64,000 bases of DNA from Hyperoplus lanceolatus (lineage: Eukaryota; Chordata; Actinopteri; Uranoscopiformes; Ammodytidae). Both the position numbers and the translations under genes were made by a program. Location of the stretch: the NCBI GenBank assembly GCA_026929865.2, contig CM049408.1:6871001-6935000 (forward strand), read 5' to 3'. Shown piece after piece: positions 10,673 through 24,047 of the stretch. The notes beneath the pieces are model-generated. The model was not told the origin of the DNA. It did no database searches and saw only the letters and a list, made by a program, of their open reading frames with translations. How positions within the stretch are numbered: the first letter of the stretch is position 1; the number at the start of each line of letters is the position of its first letter.

Positions 10673-13600
10673 GTAAGGCGATGCGCTCCAGAGGTAGACG
10701 CAGGATGTGTATGGAGGCCGTAAGAGCGAATCTTGAAAAAATTAAGGTGTTAGATTTTTGACAGCAGGGCAGGTCTCTGAGCAGCTCATGGTGCTGTTTA
10801 TGGCTCAATGGCTGCATCTATTACCTCCATCCTTCCTCTGTGCTTTTCAACAATGCATGGGTAACATGATAAATCGTCAGTAGGCAAGTTGCTACATATA
10901 ACATGGTACGAGGAGCGCACTTTACTTGTGTTGTGTGCGACAGGCATTGAAATTCTACTTGTTCTAGCTGACTGGGAATACAGAGGGAAAAGAAGGGTTA
11001 GCGGCATGACTTTACATTTGTCTCTGTCTGTTTCCATCCTCAGATGTCATAACTGCATACGTACAGTAGATATCAGTCATAGTGACATCATTTGTCCTGC
11101 CGGCGACTTGTTCAAGTCCCTCAAGATGTTTTTTATCGCTGAAAAAAAAGTAGTTGACATTTTAAATTGCCCTCTTTAGAAGCGCACACAAATTGATACA
11201 TTCCCATAAACCAGTCGCAATGCTTTCACCAGCAGCTGAGCCTCTCTAGAACTGTCCTTATTTTTTTTATTTTGGAAAAACATCCTGTAATTCCAATATG
11301 TTATTTGTTTTTTAACTCAAATGACAAAATGTTGTTTATCCAGAACGTCAATAAATATTCCTTAAGGAATGCTTAAAACCACACATTTCACAGGTTTTCC
11401 TATTAAATCCACTCTAGAAGTGAGAGCATTAAGAAATATTTCAGTCTAAAAGCACCTCATGTATCCAGAAATGTATTCAATCAATTCATTTACCATTGGA
11501 TTTATTCATCAACACACAGTAACCCATTTCCAATAGAAACCATTGCAATGTCTACTAAACAAGAATTTATTAAAGCTGTCAGCGATTCTGAGGAACGCTT
11601 GTTGTCAGAATCATTTGTTGTCAATAAGTGATTTTGAAAATAAGCATTCTCTAGAATCACTGACTTCACCTTTAATCATCTGTAGGGCTGTGTCCCCATT
11701 ATAGGTATATCAAATCTGTTCACTTTTTTCCCCAAATATCCCAAGATTACATTTCAGTCATTTGAAGCGGATAAGTTTATCAACATTATCAAGCAGCTAT
11801 TCACAGTCTGCTGCACTGCATAACATCCAAACCACATTGTGCTCCAGGTAACTAAAGAGGCTTCCGCTCCGTCATTAATCCTTGGATCAATCCTCCTAGA
11901 GTGGGAGAGAAACAGAGAGGGGGGTGAAGCCACAGAAATAGAACCCAAAAGTTTTAGGAAAAATGTTCATAGGAATAACATGCATTACAGTATTCAACTC
12001 TGCAGAATGCTATACGTACCAACGCAACATTCTCGCCACAAAACAGTGTTGCCCCAAGGTTGTAAATAGAGAGGTCTATGTTCAATATTCTTCCCAAATA
12101 GTTAAGGATTAGTCCCCGGCAATGATACTGGAGCCTCTTTGCAATTACCTTCTCATTACACACAGCTCCTAGGACCTTGCTGATGAACCGGATTAATCAG
12201 CTTCACTCAGGTCAGTCGACCTTCCTGAGCCCAGGAAAACAATGCCATTTCCAATATAGATACTGGCCTCACTTAGTAAACTGCATTGCTACTTTGAATT
12301 TCCATTATACCTCTTTAAAATGATTTAATCATTGTTTAAGCCTTAGATGCAAAAAATATATAGCATGCCCTTCGAAGAATACAAGTATATTACGTCCTGG
12401 AACAATCTGTCAAGTCAAAACTTTCTAACGGAAGCTGTTCATGTTTGATTTGCAAAGATGAGAGCACATGTGGATGTTGACAGTGATGATACTTTCGGAT
12501 TGACAACATGTACGACATTTTGTTGGCTGTGTTTATCTTTCCCTTTATAGGCGAGTCCACATGTACTCACATGGTCTGCATTATCTAGAACAGAAAGGAC
12601 ACCAAAAACATTTGTAAAAACGAGACACAATGCGATTCATCGCTGATACTGTATGATTGAAATCGGCTCAGATTTAATAACATTTTATATTTGATAAATA
12701 TTTAAATTATTATGATTTAAAATGTATCGGTTATGAATAACATAATTTTAAAAAAGGGACATATTTCCTTAGATTTTTCATCAAGTATGAATCAGGAATG
12801 TTCAAGAAACACAAATACAATGTCTTTATCAACCAGGAGATGCCTAGTGGCATTAGCTGCTAAAGTTAGTTTTGATTACTGGCTAAAGGTTTCAGATGTC
12901 ATGGGTGAATTTGAGGTAGTTTTGAACATAGCTTTAGCCAATTAAGTGATACCTTCCAATGTACAGTAGCCTGAAAACTAGATCCACAGGTTGACAGATC
13001 CAGATGGTAACTTTTCAGTCAGCACTCACGCTACTTTATTAAAGTAAATCTGACGTTTGAGGTGCCACATGCATAATATGTGAACCCTTGATAGCGTTAG
13101 CTACTTTATCTTATGGCCCTAGGTTAACTGAACCTTGGTAAATTTACCGTCAACACCCATGGGACTTTCTTACATTAATATTTAGGTATTTTGTTGCTTC
13201 TGGCACTATTTATGATACCTTAATCTAATGTTCAAGCACACATCTGTAGACTACAAATATCCCTCAAGGGACAATACAGGTCTGAACTGTCGAACGGCTC
13301 TCACTCAATAAGTCTTGATTTATTCATAAACTGGTTTGTAGTCTGTGTATTGCAATGTAGCTACACACTTCAGGCAGCATGGGCTTTTATTTCAGCAGGG
13401 GGGCACACATACACCAGAATACACAAACAGGCATTAATGATTGGAGGAGCCCAGAGATAAGGAGCTTTTTAGTACAAAAACAGTACAGGCAATTTAACTT
13501 CATAGCCAAATGGTCACGTATGTATTTCCTTGGAAAATAACATAATGTGTTAAAATATGGAGCGCAACATAACATGGTAAATATAAGTCCCCCAAAACAC

Positions 13601-14009
13601 AAAGGAGCGTTTAGTGATGTTGTAAAATTCTTTTGAGCTGCTCCCCTTGTCTACCAGTGTCTGAGCTACGCTAACCTGGATGAGAGACCATATGCCCATT
13701 TCTAAATCAGGAGTGCATGGACAGTTAAAGTTTCTGTCCCCTTTTCTTGAGCCTGAAAGTGAGGGGGAAAAGCTAAAGATTACAAATGTTGAACTATTCC
13801 TTTAAACATATCACTTCAGTGTCACTTTATTTTCAACTTCTCTGAGCTTGTGCCTTTCAAAAGTCCCCTGCTGAGGATCCCTCATGCCAATCAACCCGCG
13901 AGACAGACAACTTGAAACATGGTCAGTACGTTTACTGGGAGAAAAGGCCAATGACCTTCACGCCTGGTGCAGAAAGCCAAGCTGGTTAAGATCATCAAAG
14001 CAGAAAAAG

Positions 14010-14010
<1 letters not shown>
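10673..14010. other. No recognisable feature
   Basis: AT-rich sequence with only short, unsupported frames. No transposon ends or RNA gene found. Confidence 0.35.

Positions 14011-14051
<41 letters not shown>
14011..14051 (+). repeat. (TG)n microsatellite
   Basis: About 20 uninterrupted TG units, then GCGTGCATGC. The flanking cysteine/valine frames are produced by this tract. Confidence 0.95.
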
Positions 14052-14055
<4 letters not shown>

Positions 14056-15005
14056 CATGCTTGTGTGTGCAGGGTTTCTAATGAATTATCGGCTAAAATG
14101 GTCCATGATTGTATTTCTCTAGTATCGTATTGTCAAAGAAATCAAATCTGCCCTGTCACTCAACAGAAGACCCATTTTCTTTCGCTAGAGCATAATATCA
14201 ACATTTGCCTTGCATTAATTGTGGAAGACATGCAATTTTAATGATGGAATACAAACATCAATCCACACACTGGCAACAAAAAAAAATGTGAAAGATCTGC
14301 TTTGAGCTTTTTTTTCTTCAGCTATTATAAGTGAAAATAGATATTTGAGTATACCTGCAGCTACATTCTTACTGAACACAAGCTCACTGGTTTTATTTTG
14401 GAAAGCTCACACAAAGAGCATCTTTGCAGCTCATTATTTCACTGTTGAGAGCCATTCACTGAATTCATAAATCACCACCTTCGTCTTGCAAAGTGCCCTT
14501 TTGCATTTCCTTTTTAAAGGGTTGACAATTCATTTCCAAAGGTTGATTGTCGTTTAAAGTCAAAATGCATAAATGAATAATAACAGATCCTTAATTAATT
14601 CGAGCTGTTTGACAGTGAACAAGATCTCACCTTATCAGTGTGAGTGTAGGCTGATCAGGCATTCTTCATTCACCATAGGGACTAATTTAATTTAACAACA
14701 AAAGACTCATTTGAACCAGGCTTCGCATATGGAATCCACAAATTAATCAGTGTTATAGATAGAGGTTTGACGCATGAACTTTAAAGACAGATAAACAAAT
14801 TTGTCGAAGGTTTCAAACACGGCTGATAACAAAGGCCACTGTTGGTTCCAATTTAGCTCAAGTGGATTTAAGTATATAACTTAAATCACAAGTGAGATGT
14901 GTAGCCCATGTGATGTCAGTGACAATAACATCCCCCTCCTTTAATTTAGGAGCTTTTGTCTGTTGGTGATTAAGAGCATATCAACAATCAGTCTAATTAT
15001 ATATA
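14052..15005. other. No recognisable feature
   Basis: AT-rich sequence up to the TA-flanked element at 15008. Nothing supportable seen. Confidence 0.35.
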
Positions 15006-16991
15006 TAGGGGAGAACAGGGTAATCTGAGCCACTTTTTACATTTGCTCCCCTCTAAGTGAGCTAAAATGATTTATCACTCAAATTTACACATTTCCCATT
15101 AATTCAGGATGTTTCCTAGAAATGGGCATTAGCAGAATTTTTTCAAGACAAAGGGCAGCGAAAATATGATTGTTTAAAAAAAAGTTGTCAAGTGGCTCAC
15201 TTTACCCCAGCTGTGGGGTATCAAATCAAATCAAATCAATTTTATTTGTATAGCCCAAAATCACAAACACATTTGTCTCAGTGGGCTTTACATTTCATAC
15301 AATATGATATGTGATACAATATGATACAATATGACACCCTGCCCTTACACCCTTAGCTCGGCTGAGAAAAAACTCCCAGTAAAAACCCTTTACCGGGAAT
15401 AAAAAAAAAATTAAGAAATCTCAGAGTAAGAGTAAGGGATCCCTCTCCCAGGACGGACATGCTGCAATAGATGTCATAAGTAGAGAAAATCACGAAGGAA
15501 TTTGATCATTGACCAGGTGATTACATGGTAATATTAAGTAAAGTGCGAATAGTGTGGATGCAGGAAGACTTCAGATGCTGCCAGAGGATCCACATCGTCT
15601 CGTCTCCACCAGGGAAAACTAAGGTTTCCATCGCCGGGATTGCATCCCACGTCTCCAGGTGGTATCTTTAACCACTGCAACATCTTTCGCGTTGATGGTC
15701 CATTCTCAGATGTTACCGGAGGGGGGACCAGATCCACACTGTCTCGTCGCGACCAGGGAAAACAGAAAGAGGACAGAAAGGCAACCAATGAGCAAAGCAA
15801 AAATGAATTTAAAGATTGAACAAGCAAGCGAGTAGAAAGAGTACTATCCTGATGGACGGTGAATCAGTGCTGATGTGAGGCAATAGCAGGCGGGGAGCAT
15901 CCGTTCCTAGGACAGCTGATTCAGCACAGAACTCGGAGTCAGTCGAGTAGCATGGAGAGTGCTTGGTAGACAGAGGGAAAGAACCCCCGGGGAAACGCTC
16001 AGCCAATCATGGAAGATAGACAGAGGAGAACAAATGTCAGAGAAATGGTATCAGTTATGCAATTAGCATCGGCAGGACAATTTTTCAGTGGGAGGACAAC
16101 CGGTACTCAGGCCCAGACAAACCGAGACCGACGCAGCTCCTCAGGCTGTTAATAATAACACTATAACAATGGTAAACAATATGAACACAATTAACATTAA
16201 ATTACATTGATTTACACTCTACCGTTCCGCCCCGACACACAATCGGCGCTAGGCCCCCAGACCCAGAGCCTGCCCCCCAGCACCCCGCTCCCAGAGAGCA
16301 CGCCCCAGTGTGGCACTAGTCCCGAGGAGGACCGAGGCCATAGATAGAGAATAGAGTATAGAATAGGGAAATAGCCAAATGCACCGCTGCCACGAGGAGC
16401 AACCACAGCCGAAACCCCCGGAGGGGCGGCCCGTACCGCCCACTCGGGCCCGCTGGACCGGCCATTCCCAGCCCACGAGGCAAGGCCAGAGGTGCCAAGC
16501 ACAAAGGGCGCGACGCATCCGCCGCCGCCATCGGCACACCGAGAGCTAGGACCGGCCGGAGGAGCACCGACGCCGTGCAGCAAAACACAGACGCCAACAG
16601 TGACGCCACAGAGCGGACCGCCAGGCAGGGATAAATGATGAAAACAGTTTAAAAACAGTTTAAAAGCAGTTAAAAACAGTTAAGACACAAATTGCATAGA
16701 TTGCTTCTATCCGCCCCACGACAATCTAGTATCTCCCGAGGCGGTCAAAGCTACCCGCGTCCAACAATTACACAATCTGCACCCGATGCCCCATTTCCAC
16801 CCCACCCAACGGTCCCGTCAGGCAATAGCACGGCGCCACTGCAGACGCCTGAGCACGCACCCCGACACCACCACCCCCCAGGCCACCTCCAGCCCAGAGC
16901 ATACCAATGACAGCGGCATGACCACCCAGCCAAGCCCCGGAGGCCGCCGTGACCGCCCGTCCGGAGGCATAGCATGGTCCGGAGGCATAGC

Positions 16992-17021
16992 ATTGGTGTC
17001 TGACCGTGGTCAGACACCAAT
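16992..17021. repeat. Perfect short palindrome in GC-rich repeat
   Basis: Two 14-bp arms (ATTGGTGTCTGACC and its complement) are separated by only GT. It follows a doubled TCCGGAGGCATAGCAT phrase at about 16959-16993. Confidence 0.85.
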
Positions 17022-17480
17022 TTGCCCCAGCCCGAGCGGCCAGGGCAGCCCACCGGAACAGCCCAAGACCGGCACCTACCCCAGAGCAAACTCCCCGTTT
17101 TTGAGATTTTGACTATTTGAGTCAGTTCTTCATACAGAACAGGCTCAAAGTTGTTAAGTAAACCGATATTACGCTTACACGCAGGTATCGTGCAATTCGT
17201 TGTACCAAAGGAACTGATTTGGTTTCTAATATTGGTAATTTTACTAAACTGATCCACTTACTTTTTCCACTCTGAAACTACCATAACAACACATATTGTA
17301 ACAGTAAGAATCCTGAAAGCTAGCCACACATTCCAGAACTAATGTCGGACTAGTAAAATAATGATGGGGTTTGTTCAATTAAGCAAAGCAAATTTTCTAA
17401 ACACTTGAAAGTAACTCTGAACAAAATCAAATACAACATATTATAATTCAAAAGGTTTTAATACGATTCAAATGAAAGAT

Positions 17481-17635
17481 AGAACCAGTTAGATTAGAAC
17501 ACAGTCTGGGGGTCAGAACACAGGACCCTTAGAGCCAGCTAGTGTCTGGGGGTCAAAGCATAGGAAAATCAGAACCAGCGAGAACAGCCTGGGACTCAGA
17601 ACACAGGAGAAGACCCAACTGGATTATAACATCAG
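17481..17635 (+). repeat. Short degenerate tandem repeat, about three units
   Basis: The phrases AGAACCAG or AGAGCCAG followed by CTGGGGGTCAGAACACAGG or a close variant recur at roughly 40-50 bp spacing, with units starting near 17481, 17531 and 17571. Confidence 0.55.
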
Positions 17636-18288
17636 CCTGTCATACTCTACAACTAGGCCTACTCTACATTCCAGCCCTGAAGGTTACAGGGAAAGATGAG
17701 AAGGTGCTCTTTCCGTGTGGTTGCCCCAGGTCGTCTTCCTGGTGTATTTCCTTGGCATGATGGCTTTTCTACAATGTGTATGACATTAAAATAAAACATA
17801 TGTTATGTAATATTACATTATAATATGTTTAAGACTAAACTTAACTTGTGCCTCATGGTGGGGGAAAGTGAGATAGTGGCTCACTTTACCCCACAGCATT
17901 TGGCTCACTTCCCCCCACCACCACAATTTGAGAAAAAACTACCTCTCTTAGCATTTCAGGCTAATCTTCAGTTATCAGCATCACATGGTTTCATATGTTG
18001 GTAGTTCATCAACACGTATGATATAAGTTGTTCTACATGAATACATTTGCTTTGGCACAACAGTTGATTAAGTTGACAGCAAGAAAATTTGCTTTTACAT
18101 GCAAAATACCTATTTTGGTGAAAAAAACATGCTTACCACAGCACCATGAGGTCCTCTCTTTCAGGGCCATGGGGAAATGAGAGGGGCTTGAAAACATATA
18201 TCTCACATGACCACAAATGTTTTCCGTTGCCTAGATACAGGGGGTGGCTCACATTACCGGATGCCTCAGATTCCCCCATTCTCCCCTA

Positions 18289-19244
18289 CATTCTTTTTCC
18301 AGAGGATGTTCAATACTGCCATAATAAGTGGTAGATTGTATTATTAATACAATTACTGTAACCCAAAACATTAGCTTTCTCCAACCAGTGCTGCTGTCAG
18401 GGACAAAATGAGTTGTTTGCTATTGCCTTCCAGACAACCCATATACATGGCTGCATTTATGAAGCACTTCTTCACTGTTTCTGCTGCTCATTCACCCTTT
18501 CACGCACACACTCTCACGCCCACAGCAGCAAGTTACCACACATGTAGACAGGAGGAGTTGGGGATCGATCAGTGGCCAACACCTCCTGAGCCCCAGACAC
18601 AACACAGCAAGTAGAAAACATTTCCTTATAGAACAACCACTATAAGTTTTAGCACATTCGATAGCATGTGGAACATTTTGCATGGGATCTCAATGAAACT
18701 GCTAGGCTAGGGGCTGGCTAGCTTCAGGCTTTTGGGCTTTCTATTATTTTCTTGTTCATTAAAAACACAAAAAAATTAATAAAAATTGGTTCCCATCTGT
18801 CAGCAGTCTACATTTTAAGGTTGTGTGGGCCAAGGTGTTCATGGCACAAGGGCAAAAGAAAGATGGTTATTTAGAAGGGCATGAGCCCATGTTAGTTAAT
18901 TTTCTTATGTTATTCATAGGACCCAGAGTCAGAAGACAATGGTGTAGATCACCAGTGAAAACAGTCTGTCTTATAGAGGATGGCATGAGTTTGGATCAAA
19001 AACAGTGAAAATAATTGTCTTAGAAGGACTATTATAGCATCTAACTTCATGTTTAATCATTCCTTCTGATTGTATTGTCTTTTGTTTTCAAGAGTGTGGC
19101 CTTGCCTTGATGAACACATCTTTCCCAGATCCCTTTAATAGAACTGTTGACACTGTGTCAATATGTGTTAAACTTGTGTCTGTTAAGCTCTGCAATACTA
19201 AATTCAATTTAGTGTGAACCAAAGTTTAACTATTAATTATAGTA
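18289..19244. other. No recognisable feature
   Basis: Short unsupported frames only, such as 18408-18614 on the plus strand. Nothing supportable seen. Confidence 0.35.
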
Positions 19245-19330
19245 ACGGAGCAGAACAGGAAGCCTTATTTAACAATTTGGGTTGTCAGTTACGCCACAAA
19301 TATCTAATAGTTGTGTGTCACAATTAGTTT
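19245..19330 (+). repeat. Dispersed repeat, copy 1 (other copy at 25721)
   Basis: This segment of about 85 bp starts ACGGAGCAGAACAGGA and runs through TTATTTAACAATTTGG to TTGTGTGTCACAATT. It recurs in the same orientation at 25721-25803. No terminal repeats were seen, so the family is unknown. Confidence 0.7.
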
Positions 19331-20649
19331 CATCAAAAATAATTACATAAAATGATTGAGTTCACATTTCATCTGGTGTAACTTGTGTTGAAAATGGACA
19401 GTCTCTTTTCGGTATAATAGGCCCTGTTTTTGTCCTGTGAAAATTATGCATACCCTGTGACATTTGAACCACAACACAAAGGCACATTGTGTGTTTACGC
19501 TGCCTACCAGGTCTTGCAACCTCAGGTTTGCAGATCAGTAGGCTGACTGACAAGCGCTGCACAATGAGGCAAGGCTTTACATTATAATGTCCCAGCGTCC
19601 AATCCAAATGACTTATCCAACCACACAGGGGTTTGTGTCCTTGTGATACTCAAAGCAAAGATGAACGGCTATCAGTCATGTCTCAGTGTTGTGATGACTC
19701 TGCCATTGATGCCGCTGTTTGGGGCTTTAGTTTGTCAGAGCTGACGCAAATATGGTGCAATTATTTTCCAACACATCGTAACAGAAGATTAGTTACTGTG
19801 TATTAATTTTCATGGGGTTTTATGAATGATAATTACTTGGCGTATCAGGCGCAGAAAGGCATGCAAATGAGCAGAGTTCATTAGAGGCATTAGGAACACG
19901 TTACCTAATTATTGCATTCTGCTTGGCTATGCCAATGACACGGACGCACAATTTTGGAAGCACCACCCTGTTACCTATTTTCAAATTGGTTAGGATTAGG
20001 TCCCAAATTACCCCTGTAAAACGCAGGAAAAACAATAGCAACCTTCGCTCAAAAAATAACTCTTTAGACGTAGCTAATACCTTTCAAATCAGTGGGGGAA
20101 AAGAAAAGAGCCAATTTTACTGCAGCAGAGTAAACAGTGATAGATTACCAGTGGCATTTCTAGGTGTAAAAAACAGGTGGGGCTCACACCAAAGAGGGAG
20201 GTCTGGAGGCCCCCCCCCCCCGGGAAAAAATTTGAGCTTCAAAGACACTGTTTCTCACATTCTGGAGATTTTATAAACACAAAATTAGTTGTTCACATCT
20301 TGGCAAGACGTGGATAGTTGGCATAGCCTGACAGCCAATGAAATTACAGCACTATCCCCTGCTGACTTACAGCCAAATCACTCAAAGTTTCCAGGTTCAA
20401 ATCCCAGTTCAGACAAAAGATGAAGTTTAGAACTTCAGAATAAATAACTTAAATTCATTGTGTGGACATAAAACACTAAACCAAAACTACACTGGACATT
20501 TAAATGCAGAATTACATCAAGGCTATTAAACAATAATATTAAAAACCTTTGATAATATGTTTAACATGTTTAAAATGAAGCTACTTTTTAACTACTTATA
20601 ATCAGTAAACATTATTTACTTGACACAGACATAAATGGATCAAACAAGT

Positions 20650-20655
20650 TGTTTA
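20650..20655 (-). promoter_or_regulatory. Candidate polyadenylation signal AATAAA
   Basis: The plus-strand TTTATT near 20650 gives AATAAA on the minus strand, about 650 bp downstream of the last candidate exon of the minus-strand unit. Position fits, but such hexamers are common in AT-rich DNA. Confidence 0.2.
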
Positions 20656-21301
20656 TTAAAAAATCTTCACAAGCTAGATTTCAACAAACAAATAGTCACA
20701 CAATAAAAATACTTTTAATTAACTGCATCGAATCCTTCGACACATTATATGAAATACTCGCTGATACATTATTAAGGGGCTATAAAATAAAGAATCCACA
20801 TAAGGTTGAAATAAAGTAGCTGCACAGGAGTAATGATTCATTACATTAAAAAAGACAATTTCCAAATATAAGATCTTCTGTGTAAAGATTTAGCTTGTCC
20901 CAATACATGATGTCCTACTACATCCTGTAGTAAGTTTCAGTGTGCAAACCAGCAGCTTTATGGAGGTTCTTCTGACCTACATCCTCTACACAGCGGAAGT
21001 CTCATCACATGGACTGAGCCTCCCAGTGAAAACCAACAGCAATTTGAGGGATATACAAGCAACAGAGTCAAGTCCAAGACATGATGTTATAATGACATAT
21101 AGAAGTATAAGCACTTCCCAATTGTAGCATACTGCATGCACACAATGTACTATTTATGGTCAGCTGCAGTATGTACAATAGAAAAAATAAATAAAATGCA
21201 TGGGATTTGGAAAGCAGGACATCTTCCTGAGGTTGCACACAGGGATGGAGCCATCCAGACAGCAAGGTATTCTCTACTGTTGTGAGCAGCACGGTCTGAC
21301 A

Positions 21302-23584
21302 TCACAGCCACAGGAAGGAAGTGGATGAGGGGGACAGCCGGGACAGAAGGCGGCAGACCTAGTCGGACAGGAATCAAGACACAGCAAATGTTTAAGATTT
21401 TGTATGTGACTTCATATCATGTCTTTGGCAACCAAATCAGAAACATGTAAATACTTACTTTGAGCTCTCTTTGCTTATGGTGACAGCGGAGGTTCAGTAG
21501 TTGCTGCAGACGGCTCAGTAGAACAGACGTTCTGTATAGAATATTAAACATTTCATTATTTTTAACTGGAACATAGAGAGAAAATATTAATTGACACTTT
21601 ACACAGTTTATTCTCAAGCTAACATGCCTACAAGGAAGTTTCTTCTATGTGCTCTGACTCTGTGAAGTGCTCTTTGTTTAGAATCTACATCACACTGTTA
21701 TACTGCTCAGTTGTGGTCTAACTGTGAAAAAAGAGTATGCAGAGGCTCAAGGTAGCATAATATGTTTTACGTGTCCCCTCTGAAAAGCTGCTATAAGGTT
21801 TAGACGGCATTGGTGCAATAGCCTGTTTATCCTAAAGGTCAATATGCAATTTTTATGTATTTCCTTACTGTATGATGTGTTATATGGACCTGTGTCTGCA
21901 ATAAAGCTTTATCATTATAAAGACAGTACATCAATATTTTTTAAATGTGAATACAGGTTAAATATCACACACCTGGAGCTGTGATGACCGTCTGTGTGGA
22001 CAGGAGAGCTTCTATTTCCAGCAATAGAAACATCAGCTCGTGAGGAAGAGAGACAGGGGTCTTCACAGCTGGCAGAGAGTGTGCAGAGGGAGGGAAGAAC
22101 AATTAGACATCAGTGAATGGGTTAGATTTAATCTGAATATGCTTTATCTTATCAGTCATTTATATAATGGCAATACTGAAAACATGTTTTTGCTATTTTC
22201 CTGTAATGAAGAAAACGATTCAGCTTTTTAATATGTTACAGGCATTATTATGTTATTAAAAATAAATGAGGAAGGTTTAAATCTCCGCCCAGGCACTTTT
22301 ACTGTCTGCATATAATCACTATATCTGCCTAGATCTTAATTACATGCCTGCCTTTCCTTCTCCCCCATGACTTAAGTAATACCTACTGTAGGCCTATGTG
22401 TACATTGTCTTAACCTTTTGGGCATCTCAGATATCAGTAATGCTATTGTAGTTTTTTTTTTTAACTTGTGTTGAGATTGTCATCTTAAATTTGGAGTTAA
22501 TTTACAGCAAAATATCTTCATTTATTTTACCTCTCAACATTGCCTATACATATTATAAAAATGTAAATGGTGTAGTAAAATAAAGCATGCATGACAGGTA
22601 GGCCTGCATTGTAGGCTACATAACATGAAACAGTATGATTACCCCGGACAGAGTTGTTTGCTATTTAGGCTAAAAATGAATGATTTAGCCATTCAAAATG
22701 GGGAGCAAGTGAAGACCTGCGTTCTAAGCTTTGCTCACCGTCTGATAACGTTATAAAACGTCGACTGGAAGCAGTTGACACAAACTAAAATGTAAACAGG
22801 ACGACAGTACACGGTACAAATTAAGTATTTTCATTCATTCACCGTCTAGTCTCTGCTATCTTCCGTTATTTTTGACAGTTTGTGTAAAGAAACACCCAGC
22901 GTATCTAACTTTTACCAGCACATTTAAACATTTATTAACCCCAGTAAATGTCACAAAGGTTAGTCAGAGTGTTAAGAGAAACTTTCTGTGGCTAAAAGTC
23001 GCGGTTTTGTTTACTATTAGCCCTACATCTCCACCGAGCAACTATTATCTCGTTCACGTAAACGGGACAAAGTCTGACATCGCCGACAGAAAGTATCACT
23101 GCACATTCGTACATCGTCCATTGTTTAATTCACCAAAGAATTACTTTAAAATGTAGATAACTCACCTTTTATCAGTAAAGTCTCTCCACACAGCAAAATC
23201 CACACGGTAGCCCTGAGCGACGTTCACTCGTCCAGCATAGACCCAACATCATCCACCAGCTGACTATTGCCGCTCTCATCTCATCCTTTCAGAAAGGTTT
23301 TTAAAATCCTTGTATCCCTTCCTCGACAAAATACCTTCTCCACCGTCCACCGAACAGCAAACAAGGGAAGCAGAAGAGTGCCTTGTTATGATCGATAGCC
23401 GTTAGCCTTCTTTAGCATAGCTACCACTCCACATTATAGGTTATTGTCCGGTGGATAGTGGGCACCAAGTGGTTTTACTAGCCTACCAATTTCTCTTCTA
23501 GACTAAGGGTCACAAACCTGTGCTCCAAAAATGATCTACTTCATTCATGTTGTCGACTCGTTTTCGTTTGTGTGCCTCTGACAT
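21302..23584 (-). CDS. Candidate spliced minus-strand transcription unit, product unknown
   Basis: Exon-like segments lie on the minus strand. Exon A, 23584-23518, starts with ATG in a good context and encodes MSEAHKRKRVDNMNEVDHFW, ending at CAG|GTTTGT. Exon B ends at 23166 with AAAAG|GTGAGT; its start is not fixed. Exon C is 22068-21973 (acceptor TCTGCCAG, donor CAG|GTGTGT). Exon D is 21565-21459 (pyrimidine-rich acceptor ending TTCCAG, donor AAA|GTAAGT). Exon E is 21358-21302 and ends in TGA. C, D and E join in one open frame (through NILYRTSVLLSRLQQLLNLR), but A and B do not join it cleanly with the most obvious donor, and a second frame is also open in B and C. A basic KRKR...DHFW start recalls N-termini of hAT transposases, but I recognise no family. 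It could be a non-coding transcript or a decayed transposase gene. Confidence 0.3.
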
Positions 23585-24000
23585 CTTTGTGTAGTGTTGT
23601 GTTAGCAACGTTATCCTTCTCCGTTGTTCTCTTCTTCGGGCTACTGGACTTTTCGCGGCACTACAGCGTCACAGTAGTGGAGCGAACCATGACCATGTCC
23701 ATATATGTCCTTTCCAGTGCCGGAGGGGCAGCGACCGTTAGAGTAAAATAATCTTCACTATAACAAAGAACTAGTAAGAACACTCGCATTCGCAGTTGTT
23801 CACGTGCAATACACATTGCATTGCGTTTAGGGACAAAAGGCGAACGAGCCCTTAGCCCTTCGGCCCAAATCTGACTGGCTGCCGTAGTCTTACTGCAGAG
23901 ACCATGGCACATGACATGGCAGAGACACAAATCAGACAAATGCAATCTGAAGAAGCAAGCTAGGGTCGGCTAAAAATTAACTTAAAGCGCCAAACTTTTT

Positions 24001-24010
24001 TTTTTAAATG

Positions 24011-24047
<37 letters not shown>

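Larger units (their letters stand above)
15219..17850 (-). repeat. Long interspersed repeat, probably retroposon 3' region in minus orientation
   Basis: The left boundary is a short tandem run (TCAAA units from 15221) followed by TTTTATTTGTATAGCCCAAA, a motif I associate with tails of fish non-LTR-type repeats read in reverse. The block 15439 to about 16170 recurs, diverged, at 46579 to about 47175 (shared phrases such as CCCTCTCCCAGGACGGACAT and CGTCTCGTCTCCACCAGGG). From about 16225 to 17095 it is markedly GC-rich, which creates long minus-strand frames (for example 17257-16751 and 16583-16212) that look like compositional frames, not conserved proteins. The right boundary is not sharp. The family is unnamed here. 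Confidence 0.5.
15008..18286. mobile_element. TA-flanked DNA transposon (MITE) split by a large inserted repeat
   Basis: The left end begins GGGGAGAACAGGGTAATCTG; the complement of the right end begins GGGGAGAATGGGGGAATCTG. Each lies next to TA (15006-15007 and 18287-18288). Both ends and the subterminal parts carry the recurring phrase GGCTCACTTTACCCC, which is typical of this kind of fish element. Non-repeat-derived sequence of the element is 15008-15218 and roughly 17850-18286; everything between is a separate repeat. The TA duplication suggests Tc1/mariner-type mobilisation, but no transposase is present and the superfamily is uncertain. Confidence 0.65.

Noticed and set aside
16212-17257. 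Minus-strand frames of 123 and 168 codons
   Set aside because: Lie in a GC-rich repeat where stops are rare; several overlapping frames are equally open and none has a recognisable domain.
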